NCBI GenBank assembly: GCA_019637105.1
Contig: JAHBWF010000001.1
Span: 1 to 64,000 of the forward strand
Direction of reading: 5' to 3'
DNA length: 64,000 nucleotides
DNA from: Labilithrix sp.
GTDB lineage: Bacteria > Myxococcota_A > Polyangia > Polyangiales > Polyangiaceae
Part shown: piece by piece, positions 51,551-63,406 of the stretch
Position numbering within the stretch: position 1 is the first letter of the stretch
How the letters are laid out: each line of letters opens with the position of its first letter
The notes under the pieces: model-generated
Database searches by the model: none
What the model was told of the DNA's origin: nothing
What the model saw: the letters and a program-made list of their open reading frames with translations, nothing else
Translations under genes and position numbers: made by a program

Positions 51551-53538
51551 CGAAGCGCTTCGCGCGTGGGCTCGACCTGCGGGCGCCGGCGGGGAGGAGC
51601 GGCCTCTTCGTCGCGGTCGTCGCGCTCGCCAGCTGCGGTGCTCCTTCGCCCGCGAGCCGGGGGGAGACCGTGGTCGTCCTCGATACCGACCTCCCCGTGC
51701 CGGACGTGGTCACCAACGCGCGGATCGACGTCTACGGCGAGGACGGCCTATGGCTCGCGGCGCGTGAGGTCGTCGCGGACGACCATGCCGCTTGGCCACT
51801 GAGCTTCGGGCTCGCCGCCGGGGACCGGCTCGAACGACGGCTCGTTCGCTTCCGCGTGTTCCCGCGGCACAGGATGCGCGGCTATCGCGGTGCGCACGGC
51901 GCTTCGAGCGTCGGGGCGACGCCCCCGCCCGAGCCGGTGGTCACGCCTTCGACGCTCGAGGGGCTCTGCGCGGCGCCGCCGGAGCTCCCGCTCGGGGGCG
52001 AGGTGACGTTGCGCTTCGGGATTACGCCGGTCACTGCCGCTCCGGATGCGAGCCGCTGCGCGGTGGCGAACGGTGACCTCGTGAAGCCCGTTCTCCTTGG
52101 AGGTGCGGCCGCAGCTCGGTTCACAGCGAGCGCGCCTGGCACCTATCGCTTCGAAGCCGAGCGCGTGGTGCCGCCCGAGCGCGAGTTTCTCCTCCTCTTG
52201 CGTCGCGACTGCGCCGAGCCGGACAGCCAGGTGACGTGCGCCGGCGTCACGCGCGGCAGCGGGCTGGACGTGGCGCTCGAGGCCGGCTCTTACACGCTGA
52301 TCGCGACCGCGAATGGGGCCGATCAGGCCGGGGAGATCGTCCTCCGTGCGATACGGGAGGGAGCGGCGCCGCCTGCCGCGTCCGCGGAGCCGGCGCACGA
52401 CGGAGGGACGCCGGCCCTCTCGCCCGCGTGGCCGCGGCTCGTCGACGGCGACCGCGACGCGACCCCGCCGGAGGAGCCGCGCGAGGAGGTGACGAGCGAG
52501 ACGTTCGCCCTCGTCGACGTCGAGCCCGGGCGTACGCTCACCGCGACGATCGTCGCGTCGACCGCGTGTGTCGGAAAGCCCGCGGCGACCCTGGCAAAGG
52601 ACGAGCAGCGGCTCGATCTCCGGCGTCTCCTCACGTGCGTCGACGGATCGATGCAGCCGCCGCCGAGTGCTCGGTCCTCGACGCGGGGCGCCGCGACGCG
52701 CGCGGGCGCCGGCTCGGCTCCGTCGCGATGCGAGCCGACGGTGCCCGAGCGCGCTTGCGTCGAGGGCGGGATGTTCGTCATGGGGAGCGAGCTCTTCGGC
52801 GGCACCGGCGTTGCCGCGTCGGCGCCCCTCCGCATCGCGCGCATCGCGACGTTCTACGTCGATCGCGACGAGTTCAGCGTCGCCGAGTACCGGGCCGCGC
52901 GGGCCGAGGGGTACACTCCGAGGTTCGCCCCGTACCTCGGGACGACCGAAGGACCGCTCGACGCGGCGAGCGGTCGGCCGCTGAACGTGTGCACCTACAG
53001 CGCGACGCCGCTCGGACGCGAGGACTACCCGCTCAACTGCGTCACCTGGCCGGTCGCGCGGGCCCTCTGCCAGCGACGCGGCGGCGACCTTCCGACCGAG
53101 GCGATGTGGGAGTACATGGCGCGCAAGGCCGGCCGGTCGCGCGCGACGCTCTACCCGTGGGGCGACGAGCCGCCCGACTGCGCGCGGACCGTCTTCGAAC
53201 GAGACCCCGAAGGCGCGTGCACGAAGAAGCCCGCGGAGGCGGGCCCGCAGCCGCGCGCCGCGAACGCCGCCGACGTGAACCCGCTCGGGATCCGCGGCTT
53301 GGGTGGCAACGTCGGCGAGTGGTGTCGCGACACGTTCGCCTCCTACGAAGACCCCTGCTGGACCCGCGCACCGCTCGACGATCCCTGGTGCGACCGTGAG
53401 TTCGCGCCCATGCGCGCTGCGCGGGGCGGCCACTGGGCCGAGCCGGAGTCGCTCATCCCGGCAGCCATCCGCGACGCGACGGGCGCCATGTCACGCGCGC
53501 CGACGATGGGGTTCCGATGCGTCTACACCACACCCTGA
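51547..53538 (+). CDS. FGE-fold lipoprotein (SUMF1-like), copy 1
   Basis: 663 aa. Signal ends VVALASC (lipoprotein). The first 380 residues are beta-rich and unrecognised. The C-terminal about 250 residues are the formylglycine-generating-enzyme fold: ERACVEGGMFVMGSELFGG, FYVDRDEFSVAEYRAA, NCVTWPVARALCQRRGGDLP, TEAMWEYMARKAG, YPWGDEPP, LGGNVGEWCRDTF and RGGHWAE ... MGFRCVY. The pair of C-terminal Cys needed for catalysis is not present, so it is probably a binding variant. It overlaps the next gene by 22 bp. Confidence 0.88.
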   Translation: MTKRFARGLDLRAPAGRSGLFVAVVALASCGAPSPASRGETVVVLDTDLPVPDVVTNARIDVYGEDGLWLAAREVVADDHAAWPLSFGLAAGDRLERRLVRFRVFPRHRMRGYRGAHGASSVGATPPPEPVVTPSTLEGLCAAPPELPLGGEVTLRFGITPVTAAPDASRCAVANGDLVKPVLLGGAAAARFTASAPGTYRFEAERVVPPEREFLLLLRRDCAEPDSQVTCAGVTRGSGLDVALEAGSYTLIATANGADQAGEIVLRAIREGAAPPAASAEPAHDGGTPALSPAWPRLVDGDRDATPPEEPREEVTSETFALVDVEPGRTLTATIVASTACVGKPAATLAKDEQRLDLRRLLTCVDGSMQPPPSARSSTRGAATRAGAGSAPSRCEPTVPERACVEGGMFVMGSELFGGTGVAASAPLRIARIATFYVDRDEFSVAEYRAARAEGYTPRFAPYLGTTEGPLDAASGRPLNVCTYSATPLGREDYPLNCVTWPVARALCQRRGGDLPTEAMWEYMARKAGRSRATLYPWGDEPPDCARTVFERDPEGACTKKPAEAGPQPRAANAADVNPLGIRGLGGNVGEWCRDTFASYEDPCWTRAPLDDPWCDREFAPMRAARGGHWAEPESLIPAAIRDATGAMSRAPTMGFRCVYTTP

Positions 53539-54848
53539 GCCAGCGCGCGTTTCACCCGGTGTCGCTCGCCGCGAAAGCCGTCCTGCTCGCCGCGGCGTGT
53601 AGCGGTCCCGATCCCGTACCCGCCTCGCAGGTGTTGCTCGTGATCGAGACCGACGCGCCGATCCCGCGCGCCCGGCTCGCAGGGGACGACCTCGTGCTCT
53701 TCGATCGCCTTCGCGTCTCCGTCCACGGCAGCGGTGACGAAAAACCGTGCGTGGGCTGCACGCGTGACTTCGCGCTCGCCGCGGACCAGGACGAGATCTC
53801 CGTCGGCGTAGCCCCCACGAATGGGAGCGCCGTCGTGCACGTCGAGCTCTACGCGGAGCGGAACCTCGACGCCGCCGGAGCGCCCGACGTCGGCAGCTCA
53901 CTCTCGGCGTGGGTCCGGCTCCCGCCGACCGCCGCGCGCGAGCTGCGGAGGGTGAGGACCATCCTCGCGATGGCGACGCTGGGCGAGCCGCGCGGCTCGC
54001 GCGAGGAGCCCGTCGACGGGGACGCGGACGTCGTCTCCGTGCCCGCGCGCTGGCCAGACGCGAAGGTCGTCCCGTGCACCGCGCCGCTCGATCCCGACGA
54101 GGCGTGCGTCCCGGGCGGCGTCGTCTGGATGGGCAACGCCCTCCGAAGGCCCGGCCCAGCGGGCGGGATCGCGCCGCGCCTGGTGCGCATCTCGCCGTTT
54201 CGGGTCGACCTGCACGAGGTGACCGTCGGTGAGCTTCGCGCGAGCGGCCTCGCCGTCTCCCGAGACGACGAGACCGATCCAGGCGTGGCGCCGGAGTCGC
54301 CGACGTGCACGTATTCGGCGGGCGCTGGCGCGGACGAAGACCTCCCGGTCAACTGCATCTCGCACGCGCTCGCGGAGGCCTTCTGCCGCGCGCGTGGCAG
54401 GACGCTCCCGACCGAGGCGCAGCGTGAATACCTCGGCGGCGGACTGCGCGGCGCTCTCTATCCTTGGGGCAACGACGATCCCAGCTGCGACGACGTCGTC
54501 TTCGGCCGGAGCAGAGGCAGCCTCGGGCCGTGCATCGACCGCCCCGAGCGACCGGCGCCCGTCGGCTCCGCGCGTCGCGACGTCCTCCTCGTGGGCGGAC
54601 GACCGGTCGTCGACCTCGCGGGCAACCTCGGCGAGTGGGCGCGCGAGCCGTACGTTGGGGCCGACGCTCCGTGCCACCGTCAGGGCTACCTCGTCGATCC
54701 CGTCTGCGAAGCGGGAGCTGCCGGAGCGTTCGTCTCACGCGGTGGGTCCTACGCCGACGTCCCGCTCGGCCTTCGCGCGGAGGTCCGCTTCCCCGCGCGG
54801 CAGGCGGTCGACATCATCGGCTTCCGCTGCGCGCGTGACGCGCGCTGA
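53517..54848 (+). CDS. FGE-fold lipoprotein (SUMF1-like), copy 2
   Basis: 443 aa, starting 22 bp inside the previous gene. Signal ends LLAAACS. N-terminal beta-rich part VLLVIETDAPIPRARLAG parallels VVVLDTDLPVPDVVTNARID in the first copy, so the whole gene is a duplicate. FGE pattern: EACVPGGVVWMGN, FRVDLHEVTVGELRASG, NCISHALAEAFCRARGRTLP, TEAQREYLGG, YPWGNDDP, LAGNLGEWAREP, SRGGSYAD and IIGFRCAR. Again no catalytic Cys pair. Last gene of the sigma/kinase/TPR operon; its promoter is presumably far upstream. Confidence 0.87.
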   Translation: MRLHHTLSQRAFHPVSLAAKAVLLAAACSGPDPVPASQVLLVIETDAPIPRARLAGDDLVLFDRLRVSVHGSGDEKPCVGCTRDFALAADQDEISVGVAPTNGSAVVHVELYAERNLDAAGAPDVGSSLSAWVRLPPTAARELRRVRTILAMATLGEPRGSREEPVDGDADVVSVPARWPDAKVVPCTAPLDPDEACVPGGVVWMGNALRRPGPAGGIAPRLVRISPFRVDLHEVTVGELRASGLAVSRDDETDPGVAPESPTCTYSAGAGADEDLPVNCISHALAEAFCRARGRTLPTEAQREYLGGGLRGALYPWGNDDPSCDDVVFGRSRGSLGPCIDRPERPAPVGSARRDVLLVGGRPVVDLAGNLGEWAREPYVGADAPCHRQGYLVDPVCEAGAAGAFVSRGGSYADVPLGLRAEVRFPARQAVDIIGFRCARDAR

Positions 54849-54917
54849 ACGCTCCCGGGCGAAGGCCGAACCGCGCTCGTGCGAGGTCCAGGCTCTCCGC
54901 CCGATCGCGTCACCGCT

Positions 54918-55853
54918 TCACCAGAAGCACTGCCCGGTGACCGACTTCCCCGACGTGCTGCTCATGTAGTAGCGGCCGAGGCCGGCGTTGTACGTGATGA
55001 ACACGCCGCTGTCGTAGCTGTTCGTCCGGAACCGTCCGCCGACGGACGTGAGCGCGCATTGGACGTCGCCGCCGTTGTAGCCGAGCTCCATCGTCGCGTT
55101 GCCGACCAGGCCGCCGTAGTTGTAGGAGCCATTCACGTTGATGCAGCGTGCGCTGCCGTGGGCGTTGCCGCTTCCGCCGATCCACCACTTGGCGCCGTCC
55201 GACCAGACACGGACCTCGTCGGTGCTCGCGGAGAAGTTGTTGTCCGTGTAGTACGGGTCCTGGTTCGACACGCGCGTGAGGTAGCAACGGCGCGCGGACG
55301 TGGCGGTGGCGAGCTCCACGCGCGAGCCGCCGCTCCACGATTTCTCCGCGGTTTGACCGGCGATGGAGTTGACGCACATCGCGACGCCGCTGAGGCGGGC
55401 GCCGTGACCTGTCCCCGAGCGCACCTGGAGCCACCAGCGCCCGTCGGCGGTGTACACGTCGACGTTGGCGGTGGTGTAGAGCGTGTGCCCGGGCACGGTG
55501 CCCGGCGCTCCGCCGGACGAGCTGAGATTGCCGCCGACGCCCGCGAGGAAGCAGGTCACGCCCGTCGACGTCCCGAGGTCTACCCTGTTCGCGCTCGTCG
55601 GCAGATTGTGAGACCGGTTCAGGCGGGTGAGCGTGCCCCAGCTGAAGGCCTGCGTCGTCGAACCGACGTTCTCGGTGTCGGCGGTGTCGGCGGTGTCGGC
55701 GGTGTCGGCGGTGTCGGTCTCGCGGGACGGATCCGTGTCTTCGGAGTCCACCGCGCAGCCTGCGCCGCCGACTACCCCGGTCAGGGCGACGGTCATCAGC
55801 GCGGTGAGCGCGAGCCCTCCACGCGGAACGTGCTTGATGAAGTCGATGCGCAT
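54918..55853 (-). CDS. Exported three-repeat protein of unknown function
   Basis: 311 aa; SD AAGGGAA precedes the ATG. Signal MRIDFIKHVPRGGLALTALM with VVGGAGC (lipoprotein). A Thr/Ala/Asp linker of TAD triplets (encoded by 9-bp repeats) precedes three related modules of about 80 aa: C-(F/Y/A)-L-(A/T)-x-V ... V-(D/R/F)-(V/I)-(Y/W/T) ... RWWLQV / KWWIGG / RYYMSS ... G-x-A-x-C-(V/I)-N. Cys at the start and near the end of each module likely pair. No family recognised. It is the convergent neighbour of the FGE-fold operon. Confidence 0.85.
   Translation of the reverse strand: MRIDFIKHVPRGGLALTALMTVALTGVVGGAGCAVDSEDTDPSRETDTADTADTADTADTENVGSTTQAFSWGTLTRLNRSHNLPTSANRVDLGTSTGVTCFLAGVGGNLSSSGGAPGTVPGHTLYTTANVDVYTADGRWWLQVRSGTGHGARLSGVAMCVNSIAGQTAEKSWSGGSRVELATATSARRCYLTRVSNQDPYYTDNNFSASTDEVRVWSDGAKWWIGGSGNAHGSARCINVNGSYNYGGLVGNATMELGYNGGDVQCALTSVGGRFRTNSYDSGVFITYNAGLGRYYMSSTSGKSVTGQCFW
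55675..55716. repeat. 9-bp tandem repeat, about 4.7 units, encoding T-A-D
   Basis: GTGTCGGCG at 55675, 55684, 55693 and 55702, then GTGTCG. On the minus strand it encodes the TAD-TAD linker of the lipoprotein; identical units suggest copy-number variability. Confidence 0.9.
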
Positions 55854-56325
55854 CGTTGCATTCCCTTTCGATGACGACGACGCGAGCGGGCCGAGTACGC
55901 AGCGCACCTCGCGCCGTGTACCGGACGATGAGCCGTCGTGCCGCGGACGAACGTCCGCGCCCCCCCCTCGCCGTCGAGAACGTGCTCGTCCTCCCTGACA
56001 CGAGCCGGGCGGATCTGATGCACGGAAAAATTCGCGCCGGGCCAGCGGCCGCCGGGCTGTCCTCCGGAGCCGGGGGCATCGTGCGGCCCGTCGATCCGCG
56101 CGGTCGCCGAGCCGCGGGCGTGCGCGTGGAGGAGGCGGACGCGCGTGAGAGGTGCGCCAGCTCGAGTCGTCGGCGAAGCTCACGTCGCGTCATGCGCCGA
56201 CCGCCAGCCGTGGTGCGAGCTCACCGAGGAGGGTTGGCGCGCGCTCTGGCAACCTCGAAACGCGAGGAGTCGACGTCGCGGCTCGGTAGCTGTTGGCGCT
56301 GCCGCGCTTCGCCGCGAGCGGACCG
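55854..56325. other. Intergenic, 472 bp, no gene recognised
   Basis: It lies between two minus-strand genes. It should hold the promoter of the three-repeat protein and the 3' end of the esterase gene. Open frames are short and Arg-rich. I see no strong terminator; a weak A/T-rich patch is at about 56022-56032. Confidence 0.5.
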
Positions 56326-57672
56326 TCAGGGGATCGGCGCGTCGAAGGAGACCGCCCAGTTCGCGAGGCTCCCGCCGCTCTGCGAGGGGGTCGCGTCGGA
56401 GTCGCGCAGGTTCCCGCGCGGCCCGGTCGTCGGGCCCGGGCACGTCTGCGGCGTCGCGCGGAGCGCGTAGCGGAGGCGGCGGTTTCGCGCCGTCGGCGCG
56501 GCCGAGAGCGTGATCGTGACGGCGTCGTCCCCCGCGAGCGCGACGCTCTCGATGAACGGCGTGTCGGGCCCGTCGTCGGCATACTCGAAGCCGTACGCGC
56601 CGGGATCGGTCACGCTCTCGGTGTCGAGCACGAGCGGCGGTGAGGGGACGGCGAAGCGCACGGTGATCGCGCGGTCCGCGAGCGTCACGCTCGTCGGCCG
56701 GAGCGGCTCCCACGCCTCTTTGTCGAGGACGATCTTCGTGTACGCCTTGGCGAAGTACTCGCCGAGCCGCCGCTCGCCTTCGCTCGTGTAGTGGATGCAG
56801 TCGTCGGCGAACGGCAGCATGTACGTCGGGCCGATCAGCACGACCTTCCCGGGCGCGCGGACGTGCGCGTCGAGCTGGAGGAGCGGGATGGCGCTGTACG
56901 GCCGATCGTTCCAGTTCGCCATCTGCGAGACGAGGAGCGGGACGCCTTCGCTCTGCTTCGTCTCGTCGCGGGCGGCGCTCTCGTAGTCGCGCTGCCACTC
57001 GACGAGCGCGTCGGCGTAGGTCGCGAGCGCGGCCCTCGCGCCGTCGCTGCCGTCCAGCGGGAAGTCGTCGTCGTAGTGATCCGACTCGCCGTGGATCGCC
57101 GTGACGGCGCGCACGACGTACGGGCGGCCGGCGGCGTTCGCGAGGCGGTGGGCGTCCTTCATCTCGCGGAGCGCGTCGTCGAACGCCTTGACGTATCCCT
57201 TGCCGTCCTGAAAGGCGCAGCCGCCCTTGCGCAGGCACTCGTAGATGTTGCCGCTGCGCCCGTGCACGGTGACGAGGACGTCGTGCCTCTCGCGCTCTGT
57301 CGTGAGGAGGCCGACCTCGTTCGCGAGCCCGGAGGACATCGTCTCGACCGGATCGTCGAAGTAGCGATCGCCCTCGACGAGCGGCACCAGCGCCGTCGGC
57401 TCCTCGTACTCGCGGCAGCCCTCGGCGTCGCAGCTCTTCGCGACGATCACGCCGGTGTCGAACATGAGGTTGTCGTACGGCTGCTCGACCGAGAGCACGG
57501 CGCGGGCCGCGAACCCGATCGAGTTCGACTGCCCGGTCGACAGCACGTGGTTCACCGTCGGTCCGGTCAGCGGCGGAGCTTCGTCGCCGCTCGACGAGCA
57601 CGCGGCGACGACCAGTGCGAAGACCGCGGCGGACCCGAGGGCGTGTGTCCGGACGTCGAGTGAACGGCGCAT
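56326..57672 (-). CDS. SGNH/CE6-like esterase lipoprotein
   Basis: 448 aa; ATG at 57672 with a GTG one codon earlier. Lipobox in FALVVAAC. Block I STGQSNSIGFA carries the nucleophile Ser in the GQSN context of sialate O-acetylesterase/CE6 enzymes. AIHGESDHYDDDF is the second block, and DDCIHYTSEGERRLGEYFA supplies the Asp/His pair (D-x2-H). A beta-sandwich-like C-terminal domain of about 130 aa follows (ITVRFAVPSPPLVLD ... RLRYALRATPQTC). It likely removes acyl groups from glycans in the envelope or outside the cell. It stands alone; xseB lies 84 bp upstream on the same strand. Confidence 0.85.
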   Translation of the reverse strand: MRRSLDVRTHALGSAAVFALVVAACSSSGDEAPPLTGPTVNHVLSTGQSNSIGFAARAVLSVEQPYDNLMFDTGVIVAKSCDAEGCREYEEPTALVPLVEGDRYFDDPVETMSSGLANEVGLLTTERERHDVLVTVHGRSGNIYECLRKGGCAFQDGKGYVKAFDDALREMKDAHRLANAAGRPYVVRAVTAIHGESDHYDDDFPLDGSDGARAALATYADALVEWQRDYESAARDETKQSEGVPLLVSQMANWNDRPYSAIPLLQLDAHVRAPGKVVLIGPTYMLPFADDCIHYTSEGERRLGEYFAKAYTKIVLDKEAWEPLRPTSVTLADRAITVRFAVPSPPLVLDTESVTDPGAYGFEYADDGPDTPFIESVALAGDDAVTITLSAAPTARNRRLRYALRATPQTCPGPTTGPRGNLRDSDATPSQSGGSLANWAVSFDAPIP

Positions 57673-57756
57673 CACCCGCAGGATCGCAGAAATCGCGCTC
57701 CGACGCTCCGAGCCGTGCGCGGCGGCGCGCGCGGCGGCCGCGGCACGGGTGCAAGC

Positions 57757-58071
57757 TCAGCCGTCGCGGTCGCCGCGCGTCTCGAACGGGGCGGTGCGCG
57801 GCTTGCCGTCGCGGCCTTCGCCGAGCAGCTCCTCGACGCGCCTCTGCGCGGAGTCGAGCTTGTCCTGCGACGCGCGTGAGAGGCCGACGCCCTCCTCGAA
57901 GAGCAAGAGCGACTCCTCGAGCGGGAGATCGCCGCGCTCGAGCTTCTGGACGATCTCCGACAGGCGCTTGACCGCGTCCTCGAACGAGAGGTCCGCGGGC
58001 TTCTTCTTCGAGTCGGGTGCGTCGCTCACGGCCTGTTCGCCTCGGTCATCGGGCCTCTTCGCCCTGGTCAT
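57757..58071 (-). CDS. xseB: Exodeoxyribonuclease VII small subunit
   Basis: 104 aa. The core LSFEDAVKRLSEIVQKLERG, followed by DLPLEESLLLFEEGVGL and DSAQRRVEELL, is the XseB helical hairpin. It binds the large subunit XseA to form the single-strand-specific exonuclease VII. The N-terminus has 25 extra charged residues. Its ATG overlaps the stop of the HEAT-repeat gene (ATGA), so it is translationally coupled to a seemingly unrelated operon. xseA is not in the window. Confidence 0.95.
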   Translation of the reverse strand: MTRAKRPDDRGEQAVSDAPDSKKKPADLSFEDAVKRLSEIVQKLERGDLPLEESLLLFEEGVGLSRASQDKLDSAQRRVEELLGEGRDGKPRTAPFETRGDRDG

Positions 58072-60217
58072 CTCTTCGTCTCAGTATACGCCGGCAGCCG
58101 GGGCGCGAGCACGAGCCGCGCCTCTCCCGGAGGGAGGCCGGGCACCACGGCGAAGCCCTCCTCGTCGAACGCGATCGGGATCGCGACGCCGTCCGAGCGC
58201 ACGACCGAGCCGGCGAACGCCTCGCCCGGAGCTCCGCCGTCGACGCGGGTGAGCCTCAGCCACGCGACCTCGTGCACCGCCGGGTCGGCGAACGCGGTCG
58301 TCGCGCCCGCGAGCGCGCGGCGCGCCGTCTGCCGGACCGGGCCGTCCGGATCGAGCTCCGCCGCGAGCTCGAGCGTCGCCTTGCGCGCGGGCGCGTTCGC
58401 GTCGGCGGTGCGCGCGGCGATCGCGGCGATCGCGGCGCGCCGGACCTCCACGTCGGTCTCGTAGGCGTAGAGCTCCGCGAGGCGGCCCGCGGCGTCGGGG
58501 AGGCTCGCGAGCCCGAGGCCGCGCGCCGCGTGCGCCCGGAGGACGGGATCCTTCGAGCCGAGCAGCGGGCCGATCTTGCGCGACGTCGACTCGTCCGCGC
58601 GCCGCGCGAGCGCGAGCGCGGCGAGCGGCGCGTCGCCCCCGGCGGACTCGGCGCGTTCGACGAGGATGGACGTCTTCACCGCCCCGTCGGGATCGCCGCC
58701 GGCGAGCGCGAGCGCGAGCACCTGCCGCGTGATCGGGTCCTCTTCCTTCGCGAGGCGCGCGAGCAAGGCGCGGGTGAGCGTCGACGACCCGCGCCGCGCC
58801 GTCGACGCCATGGCGGCGGCGCGCCGTACGCGGGCGTCCGCGTCGTCGATGAAATCGGTCGCGGCGGCGTCGTCGAGGGCCACGCGAGCGAAGACGCCGA
58901 GCGCTCGCTCGGCGGGGGCGCGCGAGCGCGCGAGGCGGAAGACCGCGTCGTCCGACGTGCTCGTGCGCTCCCCGCGCATCAGCGCGCGCACGACGTACGC
59001 GCGAGCGGCGAGCGTCGACAGCCGCGTCGGCAAGAGGCCGCCGATCAGCGCGCCCGCGTTGGGCGCGGGCGAGCGCGCCAGCGCGTGCACGGCGTAGTAC
59101 GCGAGCTCCGGATCCCCGAGCAGCTGCGGCGCGACGAGGGCCTTCGCGGCCGCCGGATCGGGCGAGCGGCCGAGCGCGCGCACGGCGGCGACGCGGAGCT
59201 CGCGATCGGGGTGCTCCCACGCGCGCGCCGCGACCAGCGTCGTGATCTCGGGAGAGAAGACCCGCTCCGCCATCTTGAGGCCGATCGCCGTCGTCGCGTC
59301 GTCGGCGACGATCGCCGCGGTCGCCTTGAAGCGCTCGGGCGCCGCGAGCAGGATGAAGGCCTCGCCCGACGCCGCGCGGAGCCGGATGTCGCTCTCGGCG
59401 ATCGCCGTGCGCGCGAGCAGCGTCGCGCGCGTGTCGCCGAGCTCCGCGAGCGAGACGATCGCCGCCGCGCGCACGTTGACGTCGTTCGAGCGCGCGGCGG
59501 CGTGGAGCACGTCGAGCGCGCGTAGGTCCCCGAGCTGCCCGAGCAGCCGGACGACGGCCGGCGGCGTCGCGCCCCCCGCCGTGCCGAAGAAGCCCGGGTC
59601 GCGCGGCGGGTACAGCGCGAGCGCGCGGAGGGCCGCGCCCTGGCCGCTCCCGCCTCCGCGCGCCGCCCCGTAGAGCGCCTCGAGCGCGCGATCGCCTCCG
59701 CCGCGCGCGAGCGCGATCGCCGCGACGTCGCGCGCGAGCTCGGCCCGGGCGATCGGATCGCCCTCTTCGAGCGCGTCGCTCCCGCTCGGCGAGCGCGACG
59801 TCGGCAGGCGGCCCACGAGCCCGGGGTTGCCGGTGCCGACGATGGCGAGCAGCCCGGCCCGCGCGCGCTCCTGATCGGCGAAGCGCGCGAGCCCGCGCGC
59901 CATCACGACGAGCGCGCGCGTGTCCGCCTTGATCTGAGGGCTCCGCTCGAGCGACTCGACGAGGAGGGCGATCGCCTCCGGCGTCCCGATCGACGCGGCG
60001 CGCTGGATGCCGCGGATGCGCTCGTCGGGATCGCCGCTCCGGATGAGGCGCGCGGCGTGGTCGGTGCCGACGCGCGCGCGGAGGTTCGTCGGCGCGGTCG
60101 CGCCCGGGACCGTCCTCGCCGGTCCGGGCCTCGCGGGCGGGCGTCCGGGCTGCGCCTCCGCCGCGACCGCGAACGAGGTCGCGATCGCGAAGAGCGCGAG
60201 CCGAGCGCCGCGCCGGC

Positions 60218-60221
<4 letters not shown>
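58068..60221 (-). CDS. Exported HEAT-repeat protein
   Basis: 717 aa. Signal MSRRGARLALFAIATSFAVA ending AEAQ. The body is a series of HEAT/PBS-lyase-type helix pairs (IRGIQRAASIGTPEAIALL, LRALDVLHAAARSNDVNVR, AAIVSLAELGDTRATLLA, LRVAAVRALGRSPDPAAAK, VLRAHAARGLGLASLPDAA, VRRAAIAAIAART). A short beta domain ends it. Such solenoids are protein-binding scaffolds, here periplasmic. It overlaps the upstream gene and xseB by ATGA on both sides. It probably works with the TSP3 outer-membrane protein encoded just before it. Confidence 0.88.
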
Positions 60222-62233
<2,012 letters not shown>

Positions 62234-62311
62234 CGATGCGTCGTACAGTACGCGACGCGCGGCGCCGGGGTCTACCGCATATGGCCCGCGCGTTCGGGCC
62301 GCGCGCGCCGG

Positions 62312-62995
62312 CTACTCCGCTTCGCCGTGCGTGATCGTCGACTCGCTCGGATCGCACCGGACGGGCAGCTCGTGCGCCATGCGCGCGCGCTTCGTCTCGA
62401 GGTAGTGTCGCGAGAACGGGTTCGGCGGGACGACGACCGGGAGGCGCCCGGCCACGGTCACGCCGAGGGCCGAGAGCGCGTCGACCTTCGCCGGGTTGTT
62501 CGTCATCAAGAGGACGCTCTTCACGTCGAAGTGCTCGAGCATGTGGGCCGCGGCGTTGTACTCGCGCGCGTCGTCCGGGAGCCCGAGGAGGCGGTTGGCG
62601 TCCACGGTGTCGTGCCCCTGCGACTGCAGCTCGTACGCGCGGATCTTGTTGGCGAGGCCGATGCCGCGGCCCTCCTGCCGGAGGTAGAGGACCGCCCCGG
62701 CGCCGCGCCGCGCGACCTCGGCCATCGCGTGGTCGAGCTGTTCCTTGCAATCGCACTTCAGCGAGCCGAAGACCTCGCTCGTCATGCACTCGGAGTGGAT
62801 GCGGATCGGCACGGCCTCGTGCCCGCGCACGTCGCCGAAGACCAGGGCGACGTGCTCCTTCGCGCACGCGCCGTCACCCGGCTCGGTCGTCAGGAAGACG
62901 TGCGTAGTGAAGAGGCCGAAGCGGGTCGGAAGCTCGGCCGACGCGAGCCAGCGGGTCTGGACCTGAGGCCGGATCACCCTCTCGGGGACGTGCAT
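62312..62995 (-). CDS. ribA: GTP cyclohydrolase II
   Basis: 227 aa, full length. Converts GTP to 2,5-diamino-6-ribosylamino-pyrimidinone phosphate, formate and pyrophosphate, the first step of riboflavin synthesis. IHSECMTSEVFGSLKCDCKE gives the three zinc Cys. LYLRQEGRGIGLANKI is the Arg/Gln catalytic loop, and DANRLLGLPDDAREY is the next conserved stretch. SD AGGAGA lies ten bases before the ATG. It is not fused to a RibB domain, and no other rib gene is present, so it stands alone here. No FMN-riboswitch-like structure is apparent upstream. Confidence 0.96.
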   Translation of the reverse strand: MHVPERVIRPQVQTRWLASAELPTRFGLFTTHVFLTTEPGDGACAKEHVALVFGDVRGHEAVPIRIHSECMTSEVFGSLKCDCKEQLDHAMAEVARRGAGAVLYLRQEGRGIGLANKIRAYELQSQGHDTVDANRLLGLPDDAREYNAAAHMLEHFDVKSVLLMTNNPAKVDALSALGVTVAGRLPVVVPPNPFSRHYLETKRARMAHELPVRCDPSESTITHGEAE

Positions 62996-63406
62996 CTCAA
63001 TGCTCTCCTGATGTTTCGAATACTTACGAACGAACGGACCAGCTCGACGTGGTGTCGAAAGGCTCTGCGTGTCCGCAAACCCTAAGGCCGACGTGGGGTT
63101 CTGTCATCCATGGCTGCGTCACGCAAGGTCAGATGCAGCCGCGCCCGGCGGCGTTGTCGCCGGCGAGGCCGGGGGCTGTCGGCCCTTTCTCCTGCCGTCG
63201 GGGCGCGGGGACGCTCTCGGGGCGAGCCGGCGCTCGGGGCGCTCGCGGGACGCTCGGCGATCGCGTCGGGCGCGCGAGGCCGCGGGCGAGCCCGCGGCGC
63301 GAGTGTTGCTAGGCGCGTCGTCGGCGGGTCTCGCGCCAGCCTTTTCGCCTGTAAACGCTGAAAATCGCGGCGCCCGTTGCCCGGCGCCAACCAGGATTCA
63401 CGCCCG
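62996..63406. promoter_or_regulatory. Divergent promoter region, 411 bp
   Basis: Between ribA (minus) and a small lipoprotein gene (plus). It contains promoters for both and a perfect stem-loop at 63279-63298. A lower-GC stretch just before the lipoprotein gene (about 63345-63368) may be its promoter. No gene is recognised in it. Confidence 0.5.
63279..63298. promoter_or_regulatory. Perfect 8-bp stem-loop
   Basis: GCCGCGGG and CCCGCGGC flank a CGAG loop, 109 bp before the lipoprotein ATG. In this GC-rich sequence it may be chance or an operator dyad. Confidence 0.35.

Noticed and set aside
51547-54848. Sulfatase-activating formylglycine enzymes
   Set aside because: The catalytic Cys pair is missing in both proteins and no sulfatase is encoded nearby.
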